A stretch of 41,644 nucleotides of DNA from Dechloromonas sp. (lineage in GTDB: Bacteria; Pseudomonadota; Gammaproteobacteria; Burkholderiales; Rhodocyclaceae). The DNA lies in the NCBI GenBank assembly GCA_028687035.1, contig JAQUAX010000021.1, positions 1 to 41,644 of the forward strand. Direction: 5' to 3'. The notes below the pieces were generated by a model. That model did no database searches and was not told the DNA's origin. It saw only the letters and a list, made by a program, of their open reading frames with translations. Below are positions 8,505 through 17,819 of the stretch, one piece after another (position 1 is the first letter of the stretch; every line of letters starts with the position of its first letter). The translations under genes were made by a program, and so were the position numbers.

Positions 8505-9403
8505 GGCAATTCCCAGTAGCTCGGCCGGCCGTAGTTGTCCTTCAGCAGGTCGATGAACAGCCGGACCCGCAGCGGCAGGTGGCGGCGCTGCGGGAAGACC
8601 GCGTAGATGCCCATCGGCGGCGCCTGCCAGGCGTCGAGCACCGAGGTCAGCCGGCCCTCCTTCAGGTCCTGGCCGACTTCCCACAGCGAGCGCCAGGCCA
8701 GGCCGCGCCCGGCCAGCGCCCATTCGTGCAGCACCGCGCCGTCGTTGCACTCGAAACTGCCGCCAACCTTCAGCGTCTGGGCCTCGCCGCTGTCCGGGTC
8801 GCGGAACAGCCAGCCGCGCTGCTGGCCGAGCGACAGGCATTCGTGGCCGGCGAGGTCGGCCGGCGTGCGCGGCACGCCGCGGGCGACCAGGTAGGCCGGG
8901 CTGGCGACGACCATGCGCCGCATTTCGCCCAGGCGGACGCTGACCAGGCTGGAATCGGTCAGTTCGCCGATCCGGATTGCGCAGTCGATGTTCTCGTTGA
9001 CCAGGTCGACCAGGCGGTCCGACAGGTTCAGGTTGACGCGGACCTCCGGATTGGCGCGCATGAAGTCGCCGACCAGCGGCGCCACGTGCTTGCGGCCGAA
9101 GCCGGCCGGCGCCGAGATTTTCAGGTAGCCGCTCGCCTTCAGGCCGCCCAGCGACACCGCCGCCTCGGCGTTGGCCAGGTCGTTCAGCAGTTTCTGGCAA
9201 TCCTCGAGGAAGGCCTGGCCTTCGAAGGTCAGCGTCAGCCGGCGCGTCGTTCGGAGCAGCAGGCGCACGCCCAGGCGCGCCTCCAGCGCGTCGAGGCGCC
9301 GCCCGATGATGGCCGGCGTGACGCCCTCGACGCGCGCCGCGGCCGACAGGCTGCCCCGAGTTGCGACACCAACGAAGGCTTCGATCTGCTTCAGGCGGTC
9401 CAT
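8501..9403 (-). CDS. LysR-family transcriptional regulator
   Basis: 300 residues, normal LysR length. The N-terminal winged helix-turn-helix spans about residues 1-60 (LKQIEAFVGVATRGSLSAAA, GRRLDALEARLGVRLLLRTT). A linker helix is followed by a periplasmic-binding-type effector domain (GYLKISAPAGFG, NLNLSDRLVDLVNENIDCAIRIG) of the CrgA/DsdC-like subgroup. It is divergent from malate synthase with 113 bp between the starts, the classic arrangement of a LysR regulator with its target. Control of aceB in response to a glyoxylate-cycle metabolite is therefore a reasonable inference. It is translationally coupled to the downstream DUF454 gene. Confidence 0.92.
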   Translation of the reverse strand: MDRLKQIEAFVGVATRGSLSAAARVEGVTPAIIGRRLDALEARLGVRLLLRTTRRLTLTFEGQAFLEDCQKLLNDLANAEAAVSLGGLKASGYLKISAPAGFGRKHVAPLVGDFMRANPEVRVNLNLSDRLVDLVNENIDCAIRIGELTDSSLVSVRLGEMRRMVVASPAYLVARGVPRTPADLAGHECLSLGQQRGWLFRDPDSGEAQTLKVGGSFECNDGAVLHEWALAGRGLAWRSLWEVGQDLKEGRLTSVLDAWQAPPMGIYAVFPQRRHLPLRVRLFIDLLKDNYGRPSYWELP

Positions 9404-9446
9404 TCGATACCTTGAGTAAAAGATGAATTGATTCTAGCCGCCTTTC

Positions 9447-9464
9447 AAGTCTTATAGAAGACTT
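9447..9464. promoter_or_regulatory. Candidate LysR operator between lysR and aceB
   Basis: Perfect inverted repeat AAGTCTT-ATAG-AAGACTT in the 113-bp divergent intergenic region. A second, wider pair, ATTCTAG (9431-9437) and CTAGAAT (9465-9471), flanks it. The dyad sits 53-70 bp before the aceB start, a usual place for a LysR recognition site. Binding is inferred. Confidence 0.5.
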
Positions 9465-9516
9465 CTAGAATGCAATCCATCAACCGATCCGAACCCTCTT
9501 TTATCAGGAGATCCGC

Positions 9517-11115
9517 ATGGCCATCAAGCTCCCCGCCGGTGTGCAAATCAACGCCCCGATCCAGCCCGAATGGGAATCCATCCTCAGCACCGAGGCGCTC
9601 GAGTTCGTCGCCAAGCTGCACCGCGCCTTCGAGGCCCGCCGCCAGGAACTGCTGAAGGCCCGCATCGAGCGTCAGGCCCGGATCGACGCCGGCGAGATGC
9701 CGGACTTCCTGCCGGAAACCAAGCACATCCGCGAAGGCGACTGGAAGGTCGCGCCGGTGCCGGCCGCGCTGCACTGCCGCCGCGTCGAAATCACCGGCCC
9801 GGTCGAGGCCAAGATGATCATCAACGCCTTCAACTCGGGCGCTGACTCCTACATGACCGACTTCGAGGACTCCAACAGCCCGAACTGGGAAAACCAGATC
9901 CAGGGCCAGGTGAACCTGTACAAGGCGATCCGCCGCGAACTGTCGTTCAAGAACGAAGCCGGCAAGGAATACAAGCTCAACGACAAGATCGCGACGCTGC
10001 AGATCCGTCCGCGCGGCTGGCACCTCGACGAAAAGCACGTCCTCGTTGACGGCCAGCGCGTTTCCGGCGGCATCTTCGACTTCGGCCTGGTCTTCTTCCA
10101 CAACGCCAAGGAGCAGATCGCCCGCGGCGCCGGCCCGTTCTACTACCTGCCGAAGATGGAAAGCCACCTCGAAGCCCGCCTGTGGAACGACATCTTCGTG
10201 ATGGCCCAGGATCACTGCGGCGTCCCGCAGGGCACGATCAAGGCGACCGTGCTGGTCGAAACCATCCTCGCCACCTTCGAGATGGAAGAAATCCTGTACG
10301 AACTGCGCGAGCACTCCGCCGGCCTGAACGCCGGACGCTGGGACTACATCTTCTCGTGCATCAAGAAGTTCAAGAAGAACAAGGACTTCTGCCTCGCCCA
10401 GCGCGGCGCGATCACGATGGAAGTGCCGTTCATGCGTTCCTATGCGCTGGCGCTGGTGCAGGCCTGCCACAAGCGCGGCGCCCCGGCGATGGGCGGCATG
10501 TCGGCGCTGATCCCGATCAAGAACGACCCGGTCGCCAACGAGAAGGCGCTGGCCGGCATCCGCCACGACAAGACCCGCGATGCCAACGACGGCTTCGACG
10601 GCGGCTGGGTGGCCCACCCGGGCCTGGTGCCGATTGCCATGGAAGAGTTCGTCAAGGTGCTCGGCGACCGTCCGAACCAGTTCGACAAGCAGGTCGAAGG
10701 TTCCTTCGGCCCGGCCCAGTGGCTGGATTTCCGCCCGACCACGCCGATCACCGAGGCCGGCCTGCGCAACAACATCAACGTCGGCATCCACTACCTCGGC
10801 TCCTGGCTGGCCGGCAACGGTTGCGTGCCGATCCACAACCTGATGGAAGACGCCGCCACTGCCGAGATCTCCCGCTCGCAGGTCTGGCAGTGGGTGGTGT
10901 CGCCGAAGGGCATCCTCGACGACGGCCGCAAGGTCACCGTCGAGATGGTCCGCCCGATGATCGCCGAGGAACTGGCCAAGGTGAAGGCCACCGTCACGGC
11001 CCAAGGCGAAGACACCGCGACCTACGACCAGGCCGCCGAAATCTTCGACCGCATGTCGCTGACCCCGGATTACCCGGAATTCCTGACCCTCCCGCTGTAC
11101 GAGGCGATGGCGTAA
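9517..11115 (+). CDS. aceB: Malate synthase A
   Basis: Condenses glyoxylate with acetyl-CoA to malate, the second step of the glyoxylate bypass, in the cytosol. 532 residues, full length for the A isoform. Visible landmarks are the catalytic arginine R166 in RPRGWHLDE, the glyoxylate/Mg region (MTDFEDSNSPNWEN), VLVETILATFEMEEILYEL, and the catalytic Asp D445 within NLMEDAATAEISRSQVW. AGGAG sits 7-8 bp before the ATG. The gene is monocistronic with a terminator immediately after it. The divergent LysR gene is its likely regulator. No isocitrate lyase gene is in this window, so it must lie elsewhere; AceK and Icd are encoded 11-17 kb away. Confidence 0.97.
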   Translation: MAIKLPAGVQINAPIQPEWESILSTEALEFVAKLHRAFEARRQELLKARIERQARIDAGEMPDFLPETKHIREGDWKVAPVPAALHCRRVEITGPVEAKMIINAFNSGADSYMTDFEDSNSPNWENQIQGQVNLYKAIRRELSFKNEAGKEYKLNDKIATLQIRPRGWHLDEKHVLVDGQRVSGGIFDFGLVFFHNAKEQIARGAGPFYYLPKMESHLEARLWNDIFVMAQDHCGVPQGTIKATVLVETILATFEMEEILYELREHSAGLNAGRWDYIFSCIKKFKKNKDFCLAQRGAITMEVPFMRSYALALVQACHKRGAPAMGGMSALIPIKNDPVANEKALAGIRHDKTRDANDGFDGGWVAHPGLVPIAMEEFVKVLGDRPNQFDKQVEGSFGPAQWLDFRPTTPITEAGLRNNINVGIHYLGSWLAGNGCVPIHNLMEDAATAEISRSQVWQWVVSPKGILDDGRKVTVEMVRPMIAEELAKVKATVTAQGEDTATYDQAAEIFDRMSLTPDYPEFLTLPLYEAMA

Positions 11116-11168
11116 GGCAGTACCCGGATCAAGGTGCGCAGACACCCGACTCCGACAGAGAGAGAAGA

Positions 11169-11195
11169 AGCGCCGGGGCAACCCGGCGCTTTTTT
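11169..11195 (+). terminator. Rho-independent terminator after aceB
   Basis: Stem AGCGCCGGG / CCCGGCGCT with a GCAA tetraloop and a run of six T, 54 bp after the malate synthase stop codon. Confidence 0.9.
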
Positions 11196-11202
11196 CATGC
11201 CC

Positions 11203-11222
11203 TTTCGCGGTCGACCGCGAAA
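11203..11222. repeat. 20-bp perfect palindrome at convergent gene ends
   Basis: TTTCGCGG-TCGA-CCGCGAAA is fully self-complementary, between the aceB terminator and the stop codon of the convergent four-domain hydrolase gene (11247). It may act as a termination or 3'-end hairpin for the leftward transcript, but there is no clean U-tract. Confidence 0.5.
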
Positions 11223-11246
11223 AGCGGCGAAAAACCGGCCGCCCGC

Positions 11247-14072
11247 TCAGAAGCCGCGCAGGTCATCCACCGGCACCGTCAGCGCGCCGCCGGTGATGCG
11301 CGCCAGCGTCCGGCCGAAGACCTCGACGTTGTTGTCGAAGCTGCCGTGGCTGGCGCGGATCCGCGTTTCCGGCCGGCGGCAGCTGATCACCTTGGCCGGT
11401 TCGACGACTTCCCAGCGTTCGCCCAGCCCGGCCGCGGCGGCGGCCTGCCGCCAGTTGCCGAGCGTCGCCGCGGTGCTCGACGCGCCGTCCCAGCCGGCGT
11501 AGTCGGGCCGGTTGATGTTGTCCAGGCCGAGGATGGGCGTGCGCAGGTCGGTTTCCAGCGCGTTGGACACGAAGTACAGCAGCGACTTGCGGTAGATCGC
11601 CGCGACGTTGTCGTCGCGCTCGTTGTCGTCGGACAGCACATGCACGTAGCTCCGGCGCAGCAGGTCCGCGTGCGGCGCGTAGTGCTGGTTGGCGAACTCG
11701 ACGGTGCAGGCCGGTGCGTACAGGTGGATCGAACCGATGCGCCCGCTCAGGCCGCGCGCCGCCAGCTGTCCGAGCAGCCGGCCGAGGATGATCGACCCGG
11801 CCGAATGGCCGACCAGGTGGATTTCCAGCTGCTCGCCCCAGGTCTCGGCCAGGCGCTGCAGCGCGCCGGCCAGCAGGTCGCCGCCGCGGCCGGGCTGGCA
11901 GCCCCGCTGCGCGTTCTCCTTCATCTCGCTCCAGACCGGCCGGGCCAGCGGCCGGCCGATGCTCTTCTCGATCAGCGCGTCGCCCGCATCGGCAGCCGAC
12001 CAGCCGGCCAGCGCCGGCTTGCGCGCGAAGGCGTCGCCGATGATGTCGGCGATCGATTCGAGCAGCCCGGTCTTCCAGACCAGGAACAGCGGATAGCAGC
12101 CGTTGCCGGTGAAATGGCGCCCCATCGCGCGCGCCCGGTCGATGCCGGCGGCTTCGCTGTTCAGCCCGCCATGCGCGTAGATGACCAGCCGCTTCGGTCC
12201 GGCCGGGCGGCTGCGGAACCACGCGTCGGGCAGCACGCAGGCCTGGTGCAGCAGCGTCCGGTTGACCTCGTCCTCGGTCAGGTAGCGCTCGACGCGGCCG
12301 TCGTTGCCGAAGACCAGGCTGTGCCGGTAGGCCTGTTCGTCGCTCCACCAGCCGCCGGGCGCCGCCGCGGCCCTGCCCGCCTCGCCGCGTCCGGCCGCCA
12401 GCCGGCCGACGACGACGCCGGGCACGCCGAGCGCGGCGACCCAGGCGTCCATCGCGTTGCTCAGCCAGTCGGCGTAGCTCAGCACCGCGAAGCCGCCTCG
12501 CCCCCAGCCGCCGCCCCAGGAGTTCTGCACGATGAAGCCGTCGGCGTTGAAACCGACCAGCGCGAAGGCGTGGCCGCCGGCGCGCGACGGCCGGCCGTCG
12601 AAGGGGATCACCGGCAGGTCGGCGTGGCTGGCCGGCGCCTTCGGATTGGCCGGCACGTCCTCCCAGCCGGCATGCGTCCAGGCCGACACGTAGATCGCGC
12701 CGACTTCGTGGATCGCTGCCTGCAGGTCGGTGATCGCCTGCATATCGACGCGGAAATAGACGCCCAGCGTGTGCCGCGTCGCCCGCTCGGCCCAGCCGAA
12801 GCGCGGCGTCGCCGGCTCGCCCGGCCGGTAGGGCCAGTCCTCCTCGAGGCAGACGCCGTGCTTGTGCCAGCCCTTCAGCGCGCCGCGGCAGCTCGACCCC
12901 TCGTAGTCCTCGCCGGCGTACTCGTCGTAGCGGCGCGCGAAGTCGTACAGCATGCGCGGGCTGACCGAAGCCATCTTCTTCGGCGCGCCGGCCTTGCGCC
13001 AGCGCAGGTAATTGACGACGCAGGCCAGCCCGAAGCCGGTGCAGGCCCCTTCCTGGCCCTGGTCGAGGATCAGCCCGGCCCGGGTGTAGGCGCCCAGCCA
13101 GGCCTTGATGTCGGCGGAGGCCGGGTATTCGTCGGGCAGCGATGCGGGCGGCGGCAGGTAGGGACGGTCGCGCAGGTCGCCCGGGTCCTTGCCGGCAGTC
13201 AGCTTGCGCCCGGACGTCACTGCTTCGGCCGCAACAGCGGCCGCCCGCTTGCGGCCGCGGGCGGGTGCCGCCGGCCACAATCCGGCAGCGCGCTCGAACA
13301 CGTCGCGGAAACGGTCCAGGCCGTGCGAACCGCCATTGACCAGGCGGCGCGCCTTGGCCAGATCGCCGGCGGCGAGCGCCTTGCGCATCGCCGCCGCCTT
13401 GTCGGCCAGGAAGGCGGCGAGCAGCGCGGCGGCCACCTCCGGGGCGTTGGCCAGATCGGGCGATTTCTCGAGGTCGACCCCGATGCGCTGCCCGTAGGTC
13501 CGGTAATTGGCCCGCCCGGTCAGCTGGATGAAGCCGCGCCCGCAATAGCGCGCGCCGTCGCCGGGCTCGACATTGCCCAGGTCCTTGCGGCCGTCGTACG
13601 CGGAATACGGTGCACCGCCCGGCGGCGTGTTGAATTGCGAGCGGTATTCGGTGATCGGCACGAAGCCCTCGGTTTCGGCACGGATCGTCGCCAGCGCGGC
13701 GCACAGCATCGCGCGGTCGGTCAGGCCGGCGGCACGCAGCGCGGCCAGCACGTAGGGCAGATAACGGGCCAGGTTGGACGGCTTGGTCGCCGGGAACAGC
13801 CGGCGCACCGCGGCGACGTCGATCGGCAGTTCGGCCGCCGGCCACGCGTCGAGCCCGAGCACGTCGCAGCAACGCGGGCCGACGATGCCGTCGGCGATCA
13901 CGCCGATGCCCGATTGCCAGCGGCGGATCGCCGCCTCGGTGTCGGCGTCGAGCTCCGCGCCGCCGCGCAATCCGGCGTAATCGGCGGCCGCCCCGCCCAG
14001 TTCGCCGCACAGGCGCTGCTTCAGCGCCGCGACCCGTTCGCCCTGCTTGCCCCTGAGCAACAGCATGTCCAT
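11247..14072 (-). CDS. Four-domain hydrolase: PG-binding, GH19 lysozyme-like, papain-like protease and alpha/beta-hydrolase
   Basis: A 941-residue protein with an unusual chain of activities. Residues 5-75 are a PG_binding_1-like repeat ([29 protein letters not shown]). Residues 90-265 resemble GH19 chitinase/endolysin domains ([10 protein letters not shown] with candidate acid E133, then [19 protein letters not shown]). A basic Ala-rich linker follows to about 310. Residues 310-550 are a C1-type cysteine protease with oxyanion Q338, nucleophile C344 ([14 protein letters not shown]), H501 ([11 protein letters not shown]) and N517 ([10 protein letters not shown]). Residues 625-941 look like an alpha/beta-hydrolase with an HGG oxyanion motif, nucleophile S757 in GHSAG and a candidate H909. 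AAGGAGA lies 6 bp before the ATG. I see no signal peptide or membrane helix, so the export route is unknown. No adjacent immunity-like gene is evident. It is divergent from lrgAB. Domain calls rest on motifs; substrates are not known. Confidence 0.8.
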   Translation of the reverse strand: MDMLLLRGKQGERVAALKQRLCGELGGAAADYAGLRGGAELDADTEAAIRRWQSGIGVIADGIVGPRCCDVLGLDAWPAAELPIDVAAVRRLFPATKPSNLARYLPYVLAALRAAGLTDRAMLCAALATIRAETEGFVPITEYRSQFNTPPGGAPYSAYDGRKDLGNVEPGDGARYCGRGFIQLTGRANYRTYGQRIGVDLEKSPDLANAPEVAAALLAAFLADKAAAMRKALAAGDLAKARRLVNGGSHGLDRFRDVFERAAGLWPAAPARGRKRAAAVAAEAVTSGRKLTAGKDPGDLRDRPYLPPPASLPDEYPASADIKAWLGAYTRAGLILDQGQEGACTGFGLACVVNYLRWRKAGAPKKMASVSPRMLYDFARRYDEYAGEDYEGSSCRGALKGWHKHGVCLEEDWPYRPGEPATPRFGWAERATRHTLGVYFRVDMQAITDLQAAIHEVGAIYVSAWTHAGWEDVPANPKAPASHADLPVIPFDGRPSRAGGHAFALVGFNADGFIVQNSWGGGWGRGGFAVLSYADWLSNAMDAWVAALGVPGVVVGRLAAGRGEAGRAAAAPGGWWSDEQAYRHSLVFGNDGRVERYLTEDEVNRTLLHQACVLPDAWFRSRPAGPKRLVIYAHGGLNSEAAGIDRARAMGRHFTGNGCYPLFLVWKTGLLESIADIIGDAFARKPALAGWSAADAGDALIEKSIGRPLARPVWSEMKENAQRGCQPGRGGDLLAGALQRLAETWGEQLEIHLVGHSAGSIILGRLLGQLAARGLSGRIGSIHLYAPACTVEFANQHYAPHADLLRRSYVHVLSDDNERDDNVAAIYRKSLLYFVSNALETDLRTPILGLDNINRPDYAGWDGASSTAATLGNWRQAAAAAGLGERWEVVEPAKVISCRRPETRIRASHGSFDNNVEVFGRTLARITGGALTVPVDDLRGF

Positions 14073-14346
14073 GATCGTCTCCTTCCGGCATCCGGTGATC
14101 GGCCGGTAGCGAGGGAAGGCCGGGCGCGCTTTCCGGCCGAGGCCGCGCCCGGCCATGCTGTTGTCAATCTAGGCGATCGCCGACACAAATGACAGATATG
14201 TTGTCGACAATGTGAATTTATCGTGTGGTCGCGGACACACTCCGCTCGATTGAATACCCTGAGTACATGATGCTTGTCTGATGAACCATCTATTGGTTAC
14301 ATGAATAACCGAATAGACTTCGGGCATCGTTCACCCGGGGAATGCC
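14073..14346. promoter_or_regulatory. Divergent control region with several inverted repeats
   Basis: 274 bp between the four-domain hydrolase and lrgA, AT-richer than its surroundings. Dyads seen are TTGTCGACAA (14201-14210), GTGTG-N8-CACAC (14223-14240) and GGTTA-N6-TAACC (14295-14310), the last flanked by TATT and AATA. They are candidate sites for the FixJ-type regulator encoded in the lrgAB operon. No confident -35/-10 pair was identified. Confidence 0.45.
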
Positions 14347-14697
14347 ATGCTTTCTGCCCTGACCCAACTGCTCGTCTTCCAGCTCGCCGGCGAGGTGCTG
14401 GCCCGCGGCCTCGGCCTGCCGGTGCCCGGCCCGGTACTCGGCATGCTGCTGCTGTTCGCCGCGCTCGCGCTGCGCGGCGGCCCCGGCGAGGAACTGCAGA
14501 ACACCGGCCAGACGCTGCTGCAGCACCTATCGCTGCTGTTCGTTCCGGCCGGCACCGGCATCGTCGTGCACCTGCACCGCGTCGCCGACGAATGGCTGGC
14601 GCTGCTGCTGTCGCTGCTGGTCAGCACGGCGGCGACGCTGGCGGTGACGGCGCTGACGATGAAGCTGCTGCACCGCCGTTCGGGAGACGCGCAATGA
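14347..14697 (+). CDS. lrgA: CidA/LrgA-family holin-like membrane protein
   Basis: 116-residue polytopic membrane protein of the CidA/LrgA (YohJ) family, with about four hydrophobic helices. The signature VPGPVLGMLLLF occurs near residue 26 and LSLLFVPAGTGIVVHL near 61. In Firmicutes these holin-like proteins modulate murein-hydrolase activity and cell death; with LrgB, relatives also transport small carboxylates such as pyruvate. Its stop overlaps the lrgB start (ATGA). First gene of a four-gene operon lrgA-lrgB-kinase-regulator, divergent from a protein containing a lysozyme-like domain. Family confident; which of the two roles applies here is open. Confidence 0.92.
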   Translation: MLSALTQLLVFQLAGEVLARGLGLPVPGPVLGMLLLFAALALRGGPGEELQNTGQTLLQHLSLLFVPAGTGIVVHLHRVADEWLALLLSLLVSTAATLAVTALTMKLLHRRSGDAQ

Positions 14698-15422
14698 CCC
14701 CGCAATTCGCCGAGCTCTGGGTCTACCTGGCCGCGTCGCCGCTGCTCGGCCTGACCGCGACGCTGCTCGCCTACCAGGCGGCGTTCTGGCTGTACCGCTG
14801 TTCGGGGGGCCATCCGCTGGCCAATCCGGTGCTCATCGCGGTGGCCATTCTGGTCTTTTTCCTGATGTCGACCGCGACGCCGTACGAAACCTATTTCGCC
14901 GGCGCGCAGTTCGTGCATTTCCTGCTCGGCCCGGCCACCGTGGCGCTGGCCATCCCGCTGTACGCGCAGATCCGCCGCGTCCGCGCGCTGCTGCTGCCGG
15001 TGCTGGCCGGGCTGGTCGCCGGCAGCCTGACCGCGGTGCTGTCGGCGATCGCCGTCGGCCGGCTGTTCGGCGCCAGCCTGCCAACCCAGCTGTCGCTGGC
15101 GCCGAAGTCGGTGACGACGCCGATCGCGATGGGCATCGCCGAGCGCATCGGCGGCATCCCGTCGCTGACCGCGGTGCTGGTGATCGTCACCGGCATCCTC
15201 GGCGCGGTCGGTGCGCGCTACGTGTTCGACGCGCTGCGCGTGCGCGACCCGGCGATCCGCGGCTTCGCGATCGGCATCGCGTCGCACGGCATCGGCACCG
15301 CCCGCGCCTTCCAGGTGGACGCGCAGAGCGGCGCCTTCGCGGCGCTGGCGATGGGCCTGAACGGCGCCTTGACCGCGCTGCTGCTGCCTTTCGTCGCCGA
15401 AATGCTCGGTCGATTAGGGTAA
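14694..15422 (+). CDS. lrgB: LrgB-family membrane protein
   Basis: 242 residues, multiple hydrophobic helices, matching LrgB/YohK (HPLANPVLIAVAILVFFL, LGPATVALAIPLYAQ, SLAPKSVTTPIAMGIAERIGG, GIASHGIGTARAFQ). It partners LrgA in a membrane complex linked to control of murein hydrolases in Staphylococcus. In B. subtilis (PftAB) and plants (PLGG1) related proteins move pyruvate or glycolate/glycerate. The ATG overlaps the lrgA stop by 4 bp, indicating coupling. The kinase gene begins only 6 bp after its stop. Complete and well conserved. Confidence 0.95.
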   Translation: MTPQFAELWVYLAASPLLGLTATLLAYQAAFWLYRCSGGHPLANPVLIAVAILVFFLMSTATPYETYFAGAQFVHFLLGPATVALAIPLYAQIRRVRALLLPVLAGLVAGSLTAVLSAIAVGRLFGASLPTQLSLAPKSVTTPIAMGIAERIGGIPSLTAVLVIVTGILGAVGARYVFDALRVRDPAIRGFAIGIASHGIGTARAFQVDAQSGAFAALAMGLNGALTALLLPFVAEMLGRLG

Positions 15423-15428
15423 GTACCA

Positions 15429-17819
15429 ATGGCCGCGCCGGCGCCCCGCGCCAAGAATCATCCCATGTTCATTCGCCCCCCCGCCCAGCCCCGCCGCCAG
15501 ACCTGGCTCTGGTTCGCCCCCTACGCCGCCATCGGCATCTTCGCGCTGGCCATGCTGGTCGTCACCGGGCTGCTGCAGTGGCGCGAACTCGACACCGCGC
15601 GCTCGGCGCTCGAAGGCGACATGCACTGGGCCGAACGGACCATCGAGAACCGCCTGCACGCGCACATCGACTTCCTCGGCGAACTCGGCCGCGACCAGGA
15701 ATTCCGCCAGCTCGACTACGAGGGCTTCCAGGTCCGGGCCGGCCGCTACGTGGGCGAGAATCCCGAAATCCAGGCCATCGTCTGGGTGGATACCGACGGC
15801 AAGGTCGAATGGGTGGCGCCGAACGAGGCGACCGCGACCTTCGTCGGCGAACAGCTGGCCGGCCCGCGGCTGGCCGCGCTGCAGGAGGCGCTGCGCGGCC
15901 GGCACGAAGTCGTCTCGGCGGACTATCCGGACGACCTCGAACGTCCGGCGCACGACATCGTTTTCCCGGTCCGCCGCGGCGGCGCCGATGTCGGCGCCTT
16001 CATCGCGCTGCAGTCGCTCGAGGGCCTGCTGCGGGCGACGCTGCCCGCGGTCTTCACGGCGCGCTACAAGCTCAGCGTCGTCGACGCCGGACAACGCGAG
16101 GTCTATGCCAATTCGTCGGTCAAACCGACCGACCGCCAGCTGTCCGGGGAAATCAGCATCGACATGCCGGGCAACCGGCTCGGCCTGAACATCGTCGCCT
16201 ACCGCGGCGGCGGCGCCTGGCTGCCCTTCCTTCCGGCGGCGCTGATCATCGTGCTGACGCTGATCGCGTCGGTGACGCTGGTCCAGTTGCGCCGCCACGC
16301 GCAGAGCCGCGCCGATACCGAAGAGGAGCTGCGCGCCGCCTACGCGTTCCGCCAGGCGATGTCGAACTCCATGGTGACCGGCCTGCGCGCGATCGACCTC
16401 GAGGGCAAGATCACCTTCGTCAACTCGGCCTTCTGCCGGATGACCGGCTTCGACGAAAGCGAACTGGTCGGCATCAAGCCGCCCTACCCCTACTGGCCGC
16501 CCGAGGAATTCGACCAGCTGCAGTACAACATCAATACCGCGCTGGCCGGCAAGGCGCCGGCCAGCGGCTTCGAGATGCGCATCATGCGCCGGAACGGCGA
16601 GCGCTTCGACGTCCGCCTGTACTTCTCGCCGCTGATCGACACCGACGGCCGCCAGATCGGCTGGATGGCGTCGATGAACGACATCACCGAGCCGAAGCGC
16701 ATCCGCGTCGAACTGGAGCGCGCCCACGAGCGCTTCGCGACCGTCATCGACGGCCTGGACAGCGCCGTGCATGTCGCCGAGGTGCATAGCGGCGAGATCC
16801 TGTTCGCCAACCGCGCCTTCCAGGCCATCTTCGGCTACGATGCGGTCGGCCGCGACTCGGCGCTGGTCACCGCCGCCTGCCGGCCGCCGGCCGACGCGCT
16901 GCTCGCCGACCCGACGACGCTGAACGCCGACGAACTGCCCTGCGAGCTGTTCGACGGCGAAATCCAGCACGCGCTGACCGGCCACTGGTACCACCTGCAC
17001 GAGCGGGCGATCCGCTGGGTCGACGGGCGCACCGTGCGCGTCCAGATCGCCGCCGACATCACCGACCGGAAGCACGTCGAGGAGGTCAACCTGCAGCAGC
17101 AGAAGCGCCTGGAACAGACGTCGCGGCTGATCACCATGGGCGAGATGGCCTCGTCGCTGGCCCACGAGCTGAACCAGCCGCTGTCGGCGATCGCCAATTA
17201 CTGCGCCGGCTGCGTCAAGCGGATGCAGGCCGGCAACTACCGGATCGACGACCTGCTGGCCGCGATGCAGAAGGCCTCGGACCAGGCCGAGCGGGCCGGC
17301 AAGATCATCCGCCGGATGCGCGACATGGTGAAGAAGAGCGACCCCAAGCGCGAACCGGTGGCGATCGCCGAACTGATCGACGAGGCGCGCGCCTTCGCCG
17401 ACATCGAGGCGCAGCGCACCGGCGCGCAGATCGTCGTCGATCTGCCGGAAAACCTGCCGCGCATCCTGGTCGACCGCATCATGATCGAGCAGGTGCTGCT
17501 CAACCTGGTCAAGAACGGCGTCGAGGCGATGGTCGACCAGCCGCGCGAACGCCGCCGGCTGTCGATCCGCGCCTGCCCGGCCGACGACCGCATGCTCGAG
17601 ATCTCGGTCGCCGACCGCGGCCACGGCCTGGCCGGCACCGACGTCGAGCGCATCTTCGCCCCCTTCTACACGACCAAGCCGGAAGGCATGGGCATCGGCC
17701 TGGCCATCTGCCGCTCGATCATCGAGTTCCACCAGGGCAGGCTGTGGGTCGAACCCCGCCGCGATGGCGGTACCATCTTCCGTTTCACCGTTCCGATCGA
17801 GGAAGAATCCGATGAGTGA
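15429..17819 (+). CDS. Membrane sensor histidine kinase with two PAS domains (DctS/FixL-like)
   Basis: 796 residues. TM1 at about 27-49 and TM2 at about 264-287 bracket a 215-residue periplasmic sensor domain. PAS1 (about 305-420) and PAS2 (about 432-548) follow, then a HisKA-type domain with H579 in SLAHELNQPLSAIANY and a HATPase domain (NLVKNGVEAM, DRGHGLAG, TTKPEGMGIGLAICRSI). This is the layout of DctS-like kinases paired with FixJ-type regulators. It starts 6 bp after lrgB, and its 3' end overlaps the regulator start by 8 bp, so all four genes should be one transcript. A later ATG at 15465 is a possible start. The ligand is unknown. Coupling to lrgAB suggests a carboxylate or an envelope signal. 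Confidence 0.9.
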   Translation: MAAPAPRAKNHPMFIRPPAQPRRQTWLWFAPYAAIGIFALAMLVVTGLLQWRELDTARSALEGDMHWAERTIENRLHAHIDFLGELGRDQEFRQLDYEGFQVRAGRYVGENPEIQAIVWVDTDGKVEWVAPNEATATFVGEQLAGPRLAALQEALRGRHEVVSADYPDDLERPAHDIVFPVRRGGADVGAFIALQSLEGLLRATLPAVFTARYKLSVVDAGQREVYANSSVKPTDRQLSGEISIDMPGNRLGLNIVAYRGGGAWLPFLPAALIIVLTLIASVTLVQLRRHAQSRADTEEELRAAYAFRQAMSNSMVTGLRAIDLEGKITFVNSAFCRMTGFDESELVGIKPPYPYWPPEEFDQLQYNINTALAGKAPASGFEMRIMRRNGERFDVRLYFSPLIDTDGRQIGWMASMNDITEPKRIRVELERAHERFATVIDGLDSAVHVAEVHSGEILFANRAFQAIFGYDAVGRDSALVTAACRPPADALLADPTTLNADELPCELFDGEIQHALTGHWYHLHERAIRWVDGRTVRVQIAADITDRKHVEEVNLQQQKRLEQTSRLITMGEMASSLAHELNQPLSAIANYCAGCVKRMQAGNYRIDDLLAAMQKASDQAERAGKIIRRMRDMVKKSDPKREPVAIAELIDEARAFADIEAQRTGAQIVVDLPENLPRILVDRIMIEQVLLNLVKNGVEAMVDQPRERRRLSIRACPADDRMLEISVADRGHGLAGTDVERIFAPFYTTKPEGMGIGLAICRSIIEFHQGRLWVEPRRDGGTIFRFTVPIEEESDE

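Noticed and set aside
11247..14072. Calling the four-domain hydrolase a type VI secretion effector
   Set aside because: No vgrG, PAAR, hcp, adaptor or immunity-like gene is adjacent, so delivery by T6SS cannot be supported from this window; it is left open.
10182..14192. A very long open frame (over 1300 codons) on the plus strand, antisense to the four-domain hydrolase and running into aceB
   Set aside because: It is low-complexity Arg/Ala/Gly/Gln translation typical of the antisense of GC-rich genes, with no domain, no ribosome site, and overlap with the well-supported aceB.
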